Shown here: positions 1 to 5,021 of the stretch, in pieces
Layout: every line of letters begins with the position of its first letter
How positions within the stretch are numbered: position 1 is the first letter of the stretch
From: Armatimonadota bacterium
Lineage (GTDB): Bacteria; Armatimonadota; Chthonomonadetes; Chthonomonadales; Chthonomonadaceae
Length of the DNA: 5,902 nt
Reading direction: 5' to 3'
Assembly (NCBI GenBank): GCA_026392135.1
Contig: JAPLCR010000627.1
Span: forward strand, 1 to 5,902
Made by a program: the position numbers and the translations under genes
The notes under the pieces: generated by a model
Told to the model about the DNA's origin: nothing
The model's database searches: none
What the model saw: the letters and a program-made list of their open reading frames with translations, nothing else

Positions 1-42
1 CACCTGACCATTCACCACATTATAACGTGTTTTCATTGCCAT
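1..42 (-). CDS. Start of an RHS-type protein, cut by the left window edge
   Basis: Only the first 14 codons are visible, reading MAMKTRYNVVNGQV. The RYNVVNGQV string resembles the segment that precedes the conserved RHS core in RHS/YD-repeat proteins of Armatimonadota-type bacteria; this is from memory of the family, not a search. The ATG at 42 has a good ribosome binding site, AAGGAG (minus strand, bases 56-51), 8 nt upstream. A second ATG lies two codons in, at 36. The same frame is open upstream to another ATG at 84 (MRSQRLKVLEG...), so the start is not certain, but the ribosome binding site favours 42. The stop codon of the RHS fragment at 104-106 lies only 61 nt upstream, so this looks like the detached continuation of that protein as a separate cassette. 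It is too short for confident identification. Confidence 0.45.
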   Translation of the reverse strand, partial: MAMKTRYNVVNGQV

Positions 43-103
43 TGCAGACACTCCTTCTAATACTTTAAGACGTTGCGAGCGCATCAATCGTTACACTCGC
101 TAC

Positions 104-334
104 TTATACCTCACCCAGATAGTCCTCGCCGTCCCAAACGAACGTCGTCACAACAACGCTCGGAGCCTCCCGCGCCGAACTGCGCTTCCCGTCTGCACGG
201 TAGGTGTAGGCGGAGTTCGTCCCGTCAGGATGCCGAACCGCCGTCATCTGAATATGCTGATTGTAGGTAAACGTTTGGATGGAAACCTGTCCAGAGACCA
301 TCGAGGTTACGCTTCTCAGATACCCCGTGCCGCC
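104..334 (-). pseudogene. C-terminal fragment of an RHS/YD-repeat protein
   Basis: The frame reads about 76 residues, beginning LGGTGYLRSVTSMVSG and ending in FVWDGEDYLGEV and a TAA stop. It contains YD/RHS-repeat signatures: a GYLRSVTS strand, FTYN, a PDGT turn followed by YTYRADGKR, and a WDGEDYLGE strand close to the usual 'Y.WDG..LL.E' repeat. RHS proteins are large, secreted or surface beta-cage proteins that often carry variable toxin tips. Here everything upstream of the repeat is missing. The frame stays open leftwards into DNA resembling a group II intron end rather than RHS sequence. The only ATG in the RHS-like part, at 301, has no convincing ribosome binding site. The piece stops before the usual RHS core, and a new start with a good ribosome binding site follows at 42. 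I read it as a 5'-truncated relic. The alternative is a programmed split of a longer gene. Confidence 0.6.
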
Positions 335-600
335 AAGTAGGGGAGAGGCCTTACCGCCGCTCCCCCCTCTCAGAACCGTGCGAGCCCGTACTTCTGCGCC
401 ATGAGTTCAAAGCCGCAACTCTGCCGCAGTCGTCCGGTAGACACGTCCAGTTCCGGGGCGGCTACGCCAGACGGACTGCCGCCGCAACTTCCCGCGCCGC
501 TACCTACCGGAAGGCGAGAGTTCGCCCCCCGACTCTCCCCAAATACCCTACCATACGAAGTTCGGCATCCCTACCTACCCCCTTCAACTACGTGAATCCA
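335..600 (-). mobile_element. Probable degenerate 3' remnant of a group II intron
   Basis: The minus strand contains CGCACGGTTCTGAGAGG at about 382-365. This resembles the 3' strand of bacterial group II intron domain V and its junction to domain VI. It is followed by a hairpin like domain VI: GGGGGGAG (367-360) pairs over 8 positions, including one G-U, with CTCTCCCC (347-340), around a 12-nt loop containing GGTAA. The element would end near CTACTT (340-335). A matching 5' strand of domain V (GAGCCGTG-like) is not clearly present, so a catalytic core cannot be shown. Upstream, 380-600 is GC-rich and structured, with a 7-bp pairing CCGGTAG/CTACCGG (434-440 with 504-510) and a 6-bp hairpin at 516-537. 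It has no credible reverse transcriptase frame. I therefore call it a dead remnant; the left boundary near 600 is a guess. Confidence 0.42.
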
Positions 601-679
601 CTGTTAGTTCAGTACAACGGAATTATAATGTAACGTCAAGTAGTATTTTGAAAGCCTTTGCAATTTTTTTGACATGGGT
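596..679. other. Short AT-rich spacer between the intron-like remnant and gmd
   Basis: No gene is supported here. Both strands contain TATAAT within the symmetric ATTATAAT box near 622-629, but neither strand has a good -35 hexamer at 16-18 nt. A T7 run at 664-670 on the plus strand follows only a 4-bp stem, too weak to call a terminator. No clear terminator is visible for gmd, whose stop is at 682-680. Confidence 0.4.
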
Positions 680-1642
680 TTACGAGTGGCGTTCTAGGTC
701 GGCTTTAACCATCATTTCAATCATCGTTTCAAAGGAGACATCCGGCTTCCAACCCAGCTTTTCACGCGCTTTGGAAGCGTCTCCTACCAGTAAATCCACC
801 TCCGCAGGGCGTAGGAATGCGGGGTCAATCTGCACATAGTCGCGCCAGTTCAGCCCCACATACCCAAATGCTACCTCTATTAAATACTGAACAGTGTGAG
901 AAACCTCCGTAGCCACCACGTAGTCTTCCGGTGTGTCCTGCTGTAGCATGAGCCACATTGCACGGACATAGTCCCCCGCAAAACCCCAGTCGCGGCGCGA
1001 GTCGATGTTTCCCATCTTGAGCGAATTGGCTCTGCCTAGCTTGATTCGCGCTGCGCCATCCGTCACTTTGCGAGTTACAAACTCTAGCCCTCGGCGCGGT
1101 GACTCGTGGTTAAAGAGAATACCTGATGCGGCGTAAAGGTCATAACTCTCCCGGTAGTTCACAGTGATATAGTGCCCGTACACCTTCGATACGCCGTAGG
1201 GGGAGCGCGGATAGAAAGGGGTCGTCTCTGTTTGCGGAGTCTCACGCACTTTGCCGAACATCTCAGAACTAGAGGCTTGATAGAAGCGTATGTCCCGATT
1301 CACAAGGCGTACCGCTTCGAGAATGCGCGTCACACCCAGTGCGGTAAACTCTGCGGTAAGCACAGGCTGTGCCCAACTGGTCGGCACAAAACTCTGCGCG
1401 GCAAGATTATACACCTCAACGGGCTGTACCTGCTGTAATACTGAGATGAGCGAAAACTGGTCAAGCAGGTCGCCTTGTACCAGCTCAATTCTGTCCATGA
1501 TATGGGCGATACGCTCGTACTTATCTACGGAGGCACGCCGCACCATCCCCGCCACGCGATAGCCCTGCTCTAGCAAAAACTCCGCTAAATAGGAGCCGTC
1601 CTGCCCCGTGATACCTGTAATGAGAGCCGTCTTTTGAGGCAT
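680..1642 (-). CDS. gmd: GDP-mannose 4,6-dehydratase
   Basis: This cytoplasmic NADP-dependent short-chain dehydrogenase/reductase converts GDP-D-mannose to GDP-4-keto-6-deoxy-D-mannose, the precursor of GDP-L-fucose, GDP-D-rhamnose and related sugars for surface glycans. The 320-residue protein has the Rossmann GxxGxxG at 10-16 (GITGQDG). It also has NLAAQSFV (79-86), SSSEMFG (124-130), the catalytic YxxxK at Y149/K153 within PRSPYGVSKVYGHY, ILFNHESPRRG, and NIDSRRDWGFAGDYV, all hallmarks of GMD. Ser125 stands where the E. coli enzyme has Thr132, as in the bacterial subfamily with the QASSSEMFG motif, so activity is expected. I chose the ATG at 1642 because AGGAG (1655-1651) sits 8 nt upstream and the protein then starts directly at the first beta strand. 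An in-frame ATG at 1684 would add 14 residues unlike the family. No partner reductase or epimerase is in the window. It follows the dehydrogenase gene by 140 nt. Confidence 0.95.
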   Translation of the reverse strand: MPQKTALITGITGQDGSYLAEFLLEQGYRVAGMVRRASVDKYERIAHIMDRIELVQGDLLDQFSLISVLQQVQPVEVYNLAAQSFVPTSWAQPVLTAEFTALGVTRILEAVRLVNRDIRFYQASSSEMFGKVRETPQTETTPFYPRSPYGVSKVYGHYITVNYRESYDLYAASGILFNHESPRRGLEFVTRKVTDGAARIKLGRANSLKMGNIDSRRDWGFAGDYVRAMWLMLQQDTPEDYVVATEVSHTVQYLIEVAFGYVGLNWRDYVQIDPAFLRPAEVDLLVGDASKAREKLGWKPDVSFETMIEMMVKADLERHS

Positions 1643-1782
1643 TCCTTTGTCTCCTGAATTCGTGCTTCGATGTCCTCTCCCCACTCTCCAAAATGGCGAG
1701 GGGCAGAGATTAGCAGTACGAATCTGCGTTGCTTTCCGCTTTTTCTGCGGTTCTACTCCAATTATTGGAATGTTGCGGTAAG
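1643..1782. other. Intergenic gap upstream of gmd, with weak inverted repeats
   Basis: The gap holds three small symmetrical elements. TCCAATTATTGGA at 1757-1769 is a perfect 6+1+6 palindrome just past the stop of the dehydrogenase gene. CCGC/GCGG forms a 4-bp stem at 1736-1750. An imperfect stem at 1675-1708 pairs CTCT and CCCC with GGGG and AGAG, with one bulged base. None is followed by a T-run on the minus strand, so I do not call a terminator. I see no convincing promoter, so gmd may be read through from the upstream gene or have a non-consensus promoter. Confidence 0.35.
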
Positions 1783-2742
1783 TTACGCAGGGGAAACTTG
1801 GTGTAACAGAGGTTTGCCTTGTATTCCTGCGACAAGATTTTCGGCGGCGAGTACCGCCATCCGGGTGCGCGTAGCGATAGAGGCAGAGCCGATATGCGGT
1901 ACAAGTACAACATTGGGTAGAGTCAGTAGCGGATCGTCCATTGGTAGAGGCTCCTGCTCAAAGACATCCAGCCCTGCACCGCCAATCACGCCCTCTTTGA
2001 GAGCCGTGTAGAGGGCTTTCTGGTCTACTACCGCCCCCCGCGCCGTGTTGACCAACATTGCAGTAGGCTTCATCTGGGCGAACTGCTCTGCTCCAAATAG
2101 ATGACGGGTCTGCGGGTTCAGCGGAGTGTGTATCGAAATAAAATCGCTCGCCTTTAACAGAGTAGCCATGTCCACACGCTCTGCCTCGAAGTGTTGCTCT
2201 GCCTCTTCGTTCGGGCGACGACCTGTGTAGAGAATACGCATCTGAAAGCCGTATGCGCGGCGTGCCATCTCGTAGCCGATGCGCCCCATACCGATAATCC
2301 CAATGGTCGCATGGTGAACATCTTGCCCCAGTAAGAGCATAGGATCCCACATCTTCCACTCTCCAGCGCGTAGAAACTGCTCCGATTCGCACATTCGCCG
2401 CGCCGTCGCTAAGAGTAGCGCGAAAGCGGTGTCTGCCGTCGTCTCGGTGAGTACACCCGGTGTGTTACCAACAGGCACACCGTGCCGTGTACAGGCGGCG
2501 ACATCTATATTGTCGTACCCCACCGCCATCTGGCTCACAACGCGCAGATTTTTGCCCTGCTCCAACACCGCATCATCTATACGGTCTGTGAGCATACAGA
2601 GAAGCCCAATCTTATCAACCACCCTTTCGAGGAGAGTCTCACGCGGAATGGGACGGGCTTCACGCCATACCTCCATCTCCGCATTTTTTGCAACTATTTC
2701 CAATGCTTGCTCAGGAATATCACGAGTGACCAATACTTTCAT
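1783..2742 (-). CDS. D-2-hydroxyacid dehydrogenase, glyoxylate/hydroxypyruvate reductase type
   Basis: This is an NAD(P)H-dependent cytoplasmic oxidoreductase that interconverts 2-keto acids and D-2-hydroxy acids. The closest family pattern is glyoxylate reductase/hydroxypyruvate reductase/D-glycerate dehydrogenase (GyaR/GRHPR-like). The 319-residue length is normal. The N-terminal substrate-binding lobe carries VGYDNID (74-80). The nucleotide-binding lobe has the Rossmann GMGRIG (151-156). The catalytic triad is Arg235 (in NTARG), Glu264 (in DVFEQEP) and His283 (in PHIGSAS). TGRRP (173-177) follows the second Rossmann strand; Arg residues there often indicate NADPH preference, so NADPH is plausible. 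The ATG at 2742 begins directly at the first beta strand (MKVLVT). The ribosome binding site is weak (an AGGA-like stretch about 8 nt upstream). The gene lies downstream of a strong terminator, so it should have its own promoter, though none is obvious. The exact substrate cannot be fixed from sequence. Confidence 0.9.
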   Translation of the reverse strand: MKVLVTRDIPEQALEIVAKNAEMEVWREARPIPRETLLERVVDKIGLLCMLTDRIDDAVLEQGKNLRVVSQMAVGYDNIDVAACTRHGVPVGNTPGVLTETTADTAFALLLATARRMCESEQFLRAGEWKMWDPMLLLGQDVHHATIGIIGMGRIGYEMARRAYGFQMRILYTGRRPNEEAEQHFEAERVDMATLLKASDFISIHTPLNPQTRHLFGAEQFAQMKPTAMLVNTARGAVVDQKALYTALKEGVIGGAGLDVFEQEPLPMDDPLLTLPNVVLVPHIGSASIATRTRMAVLAAENLVAGIQGKPLLHQVSPA

Positions 2743-2792
2743 GACAACGAGTCCTATCAGAATAGATTTTCGTAGATTGAAAAAGGTTGAAA

Positions 2793-2838
2793 AATCAAAA
2801 CTCTCCCATTCTTGTTAAAGAAGGGGAGAGTTTTGATT
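2793..2838 (-). terminator. Long-stem intrinsic terminator after the prepilin operon
   Basis: Two 21-base arms (2793-2813 and 2818-2838) are inverted repeats with a single A/G mismatch (2808 against 2823) around a 4-nt loop. The core stem pairs CTCTCCC with GGGAGAG and is flanked by A/T pairs. On the minus strand the stem's 3' arm ends in TTTTGATT and is followed by TTTC, giving a T-rich tail for transcripts coming from the Gly-rich protein gene, whose stop is 28 nt upstream. The plus-strand tail is much weaker, although the symmetric A/T flank could allow some bidirectional action. The stem is longer than most intrinsic terminators. Confidence 0.75.
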
Positions 2839-2865
2839 GATTAAGGCAGAGGTGAGAGCGAGAAA

Positions 2866-3096
2866 CTACTCGCCACCCTTCGCACCGCCGCCGGGTGTTG
2901 CGCCACCGCCACCGCCGCCTGCTCCTGCCGCACCAGGGAAGTGTTTTCCGCCGATGGAAGGACCACTATTGGCTTGTGCCGCAGTAGGACGATTCCCACT
3001 AGGGCTACCACTACTCTTCATAAAGAAGAAGATAATGGCAACAAGAGCCACAGCAATAACGATACCAACTGCTACAGGCGATACCTGTTTTTTCAT
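2866..3096 (-). CDS. Small membrane-anchored Gly-rich protein next to the prepilin gene
   Basis: The 76-residue protein begins MKKQVSPVAVG. A single hydrophobic helix runs over residues 8-26 and is followed by Lys27. The remaining 50 residues are low-complexity, rich in Gly, Ala, Pro and Ser, with a run of six Gly. The short positively charged N-terminus and missing signal-peptidase site suggest an inner-membrane anchor with a flexible tail outside, or less likely inside. I do not recognise a named family, but small proteins of this shape accompany prepilin-type genes in Armatimonadota. Its ATG is 27 nt after the prepilin stop, with GAGAGGA (3114-3108) 11 nt upstream, and the terminator follows, so the two form one operon. 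The function is unknown; an accessory role for the prepilin-like protein is only an inference from position. Confidence 0.75.
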   Translation of the reverse strand: MKKQVSPVAVGIVIAVALVAIIFFFMKSSGSPSGNRPTAAQANSGPSIGGKHFPGAAGAGGGGGGATPGGGAKGGE

Positions 3097-3123
3097 CTCA
3101 GATGCGTTCCTCTCAAACGATGA

Positions 3124-3978
3124 TTAGTCGTTGGGCCACAGGTACTGAAGGGTATCGGGCAGGCTGGGGTTTGTCTTTAGGAACTGACCGGGCTTGAACG
3201 ACTTGGCATGACCGTCAAGGAAGGCGATGTTGTACATACCAGCACCATAGTCTGTTCTACGGCTGGAAACGACACACTGATTTTTGCCGCCTGTGTGGCG
3301 GGGCATGGGACCAAAGAACGAGTAGTCGTAACCAACCCAACCACCACACCAGCCAATACCAGTGTCCAATCCATACACACCATGCCACCCATCGAAGTTG
3401 CCGCTGTCAAAGATAAACGCATACTCCGCAGAGCGGGCAACACCTGCAAGAGACTTACTTGGGGCACTTCCTACGGGCCAGCCGTACCACTGGTCTCCAG
3501 ACCAGCCATAACCCTCTACGCCGTCATAACGGACACTCGCCGGCACATAGTCCTGAATCCAAGCACTGGTACGTGTTCGGAACGCGTCGAACCCAAAAGA
3601 GCCCGCGGTAGGCAGTGAGCCATAAGACATCCAGTACTCGAAGCCGTTCGGATTGGGATCGCGATACGGGGAGTCGGGACAAATCACGAGTTGGTAGTTC
3701 TTCGTGTAGGGCTGAATCAGGTCTTGCCATGTATAGAAGAAGGTTGCGGTGTCTGTCGTGACGTTCAAGGCGACTTTTTCATCGTAGTCTTGAATGTACA
3801 TGGAGTTCGCAGTCGCCAACTGTTTCAGGTTGCTGATACAGGTTGTTTTGCGAGCCTGCTCACGGGCTTGTGCAAAAACAGGGAAGAGGATAGCCGCCAA
3901 AATCGCAATGATAGCGATGACAACTAGGAGCTCAATGAGCGTGAAACCTTTTAGGCTTCGAGATTTCGAGCCAATCAT
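3124..3978 (-). CDS. Prepilin-type N-terminal cleavage/methylation protein, DUF1559-like
   Basis: This 284-residue protein has a class III (type IV prepilin-like) signal. A short basic leader (1-11) ends in Lys-Gly, and predicted cleavage falls between Gly11 and Phe12, before FTLIELLVVIAIIAILAAIL. Glu16 would be Glu5 of the mature protein, the residue needed for pilin-like assembly. The helix continues into FPVFAQAREQARKTTCISNLKQL. The globular part is rich in Trp, Tyr and Gly. Its C-terminus carries RHTGGKNQ (227-234) and FLDGHAK (253-259), the closing motif common to DUF1559-type pseudopilins of Planctomycetes and Armatimonadota. Such proteins are presumed to be processed by a prepilin peptidase and exposed on the cell surface; genomes often have dozens and individual functions are unknown. 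The start is fixed by GGGAGG (3995-3990), 11 nt upstream. A near-perfect promoter lies about 282 nt upstream, suggesting strong expression. Confidence 0.93.
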   Translation of the reverse strand: MIGSKSRSLKGFTLIELLVVIAIIAILAAILFPVFAQAREQARKTTCISNLKQLATANSMYIQDYDEKVALNVTTDTATFFYTWQDLIQPYTKNYQLVICPDSPYRDPNPNGFEYWMSYGSLPTAGSFGFDAFRTRTSAWIQDYVPASVRYDGVEGYGWSGDQWYGWPVGSAPSKSLAGVARSAEYAFIFDSGNFDGWHGVYGLDTGIGWCGGWVGYDYSFFGPMPRHTGGKNQCVVSSRRTDYGAGMYNIAFLDGHAKSFKPGQFLKTNPSLPDTLQYLWPND

Positions 3979-4260
3979 TTTGTTATGACCCTCCCAAAGA
4001 AAATAAATAGAGAATTAGCGATAACGTCGCTTCAACGCGCCCATGTCGGGGTATAGGCGAACCCATCTGTACAGGTAAGGGGAAAGAAGAAAAACACTAA
4101 AGCCAACAACAATACGAGAAGAGGAAGATTAGGTAACAAGTCGCGAAGCTACAGAAGTGCTATTAGCACCGCAATACCCATAAACCCGTTCTTACGAAGG
4201 CAGTATCTCCTCCGAACGCTTATGTGGAATCTCTACTACGAAAACCACTTCCTGTATATT
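3979..4260 (-). other. Long 5' leader of the prepilin operon
   Basis: Counting from the -10 box, transcription should begin near 4260, leaving about 282 untranslated bases. The leader contains several symmetric elements: GTGCTATTAGCAC at 4157-4169 (6+1+6), CTGTACAG at 4067-4074, and a 5-bp stem AGCGA/TCGCT at 4017-4031. It also has a CGTTC/GAACG pairing around 4215-4187, and a pyrimidine-rich stretch on the minus strand (about 4130-4078). GGAGGAG at about 4213-4207 looks like a ribosome binding site, but no start codon follows at the right distance. A 10-codon frame MGIAVLIALL (about 4176-4144) has no clear ribosome binding site. I do not recognise a known riboswitch, including the c-di-GMP type. 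Confidence 0.4.
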
Positions 4261-4266
4261 CAACTC

Positions 4267-4320
4267 ATTATATCCCTTTCTAAAGGGCTTGTCAACAGTA
4301 TTCTGTTTTAATTTTGTTTT
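4267..4320 (-). promoter_or_regulatory. Consensus sigma-70 promoter with UP-like A-tracts
   Basis: On the minus strand TTGACA (4295-4290) and TATAAT (4272-4267) match both consensus hexamers exactly, with the optimal 17-nt spacer. Immediately upstream, 4320-4298 consists of A-rich tracts (AAAACAAAATTAAAAC...), like an UP element that binds the RNA polymerase alpha subunit. The expected start is an A near 4260, 7 nt past the -10 box. The promoter points at the prepilin-like gene. Such an exact match is rare and usually means very strong expression unless it is repressed. Confidence 0.88.
4274..4287. promoter_or_regulatory. Palindrome in the promoter spacer, possible operator
   Basis: CCCTTTCTAAAGGG is a 6+2+6 perfect inverted repeat lying entirely between the -35 and -10 boxes. 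A dimeric repressor bound there would block RNA polymerase directly. No regulator gene is in the window and I do not recognise the motif, so operator function is an inference from symmetry and position. Confidence 0.45.
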
Positions 4321-4350
4321 GCTTCTTGCAGTTCATACGTCTACAAGCCG

Positions 4351-4392
4351 CCCTGCTCACTGCTGTGTCCTCTGCACAGGGTATAAGCAGTG
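4351..4392. repeat. Nested inverted repeats in the intergenic region
   Basis: CACTG (4358-4362) can pair with CAGTG (4388-4392), and CTGTG (4363-4367) with CACAG (4375-4379). Alternatively CCCTG (4351-4355) can pair with CAGGG (4377-4381). These could form competing hairpins after the chorismate-lyase-like gene. There is no T-run on the minus strand after them, so an intrinsic terminator is not established. The rest of 4393-4436 shows nothing recognisable. Confidence 0.4.
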
Positions 4393-4436
4393 CCTAGTGC
4401 AGACACTAAAGAGTCAGACAGCGGGATGTTACTGCG

Positions 4437-4991
4437 CTACGTACAGAGCGGCTTTTCCGGTGGGAGTATCTCCAAAATATCGGCGATAGCGGAGCCGTCC
4501 AGCGTTTTGAGAACGTTACGCCGCCCATACAGGGTCTGCGCCCCTTGTAGCCCCAGCGCGTTGTTTATTACACTGTCCGACTGCACGGAGACGAACCCGT
4601 AAGGTCGGCTCTCGTGGTAGATATGGTGTATGGCGAGAATACTCCCCAAGGGGCAGTGTCCCTCAAGTACAACCTCCGCCGCATCCTTCGGAAATAGTGA
4701 GAGGTGTATCACAATCGCGCCAAACTCTACAGGACGACCACTATCCACGAGTTCCAGCGCAACAAGCCGCCAAAGCGCCTCCCCCTCCTGCCAGCGTTCC
4801 AGAACCCGCAGATGAATACGGTCTTTGTGGAACGCTTCGAGGGTGGGAGTCATGTCGTGTTCGCCGCAAAGAAGTTGACGATAGGGTTGCGGAACCTCGT
4901 TCGCGGTTAGCCGTCGAGCTTCGGGTAGGGCTATCTCCTGACGGGCATAAAACCTGTCCAGAGGAAAGAGCAGAGGGAACGCTTCACTCAT
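4437..4991 (-). CDS. Chorismate-lyase-like protein (DUF98/UbiC fold)
   Basis: The 184-residue protein matches the chorismate pyruvate-lyase-like (DUF98) pattern. It has GEHDMTPTLE (43-52), LRVLER (61-66), SGRPVEFG (84-91) and a beta strand ending in IVIHL. Further on are PLGSIL (114-119), LYGRRN (154-159) and DILEILPP (171-178). Chorismate lyases cleave chorismate to 4-hydroxybenzoate and pyruvate, and cyanobacterial DUF98 members do so for plastoquinone. Many other family members are uncharacterised, so the substrate here is open. There is no signal peptide or membrane segment, so it is probably cytoplasmic. The ATG at 4991 is preceded by GAGAGGA, but about 14 nt away, a long spacing. It lies 30 nt after the radical SAM gene's stop and is probably cotranscribed with it, which suggests a shared pathway. 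Confidence 0.75.
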   Translation of the reverse strand: MSEAFPLLFPLDRFYARQEIALPEARRLTANEVPQPYRQLLCGEHDMTPTLEAFHKDRIHLRVLERWQEGEALWRLVALELVDSGRPVEFGAIVIHLSLFPKDAAEVVLEGHCPLGSILAIHHIYHESRPYGFVSVQSDSVINNALGLQGAQTLYGRRNVLKTLDGSAIADILEILPPEKPLCT

Positions 4992-5021
4992 AACTTGCTT
5001 GGGTGTCCTCTCCGTAGGTCG

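Noticed and set aside
401..595. Plus-strand open frame of 64 codons over the intron-like region
   Set aside because: It is Pro/Arg/Ser-rich with no ribosome binding site, and is better explained as antisense of structured intron-like DNA.
604..675. Minus-strand 23-codon frame starting MSKKLQRLSK just after gmd
   Set aside because: It is very short, has no ribosome binding site and lies in AT-rich spacer. A chance LHYNS string resembling an RHS segment is not enough.
1643..1684. Extended N-terminus for gmd from the ATG at 1684
   Set aside because: The added MGRGHRSTNSGDKG is unlike the family, and the good ribosome binding site at 1655-1651 sits before the ATG at 1642.
2837..3127. Plus-strand Pro-rich frame opposite the Gly-rich protein
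   Set aside because: Its proline run is simply the complement of the Gly codons on the minus strand. It has no start signals and overlaps a better-supported gene.
4144..4176. Ten-codon hydrophobic peptide MGIAVLIALL in the prepilin leader
   Set aside because: No convincing ribosome binding site precedes it, and a 10-codon frame is expected by chance. Kept only as a note in the leader entry.
3979..4260. c-di-GMP riboswitch in the prepilin leader
   Set aside because: This would be attractive for a pilin-like gene, but the conserved core strings of that riboswitch class are not visible.
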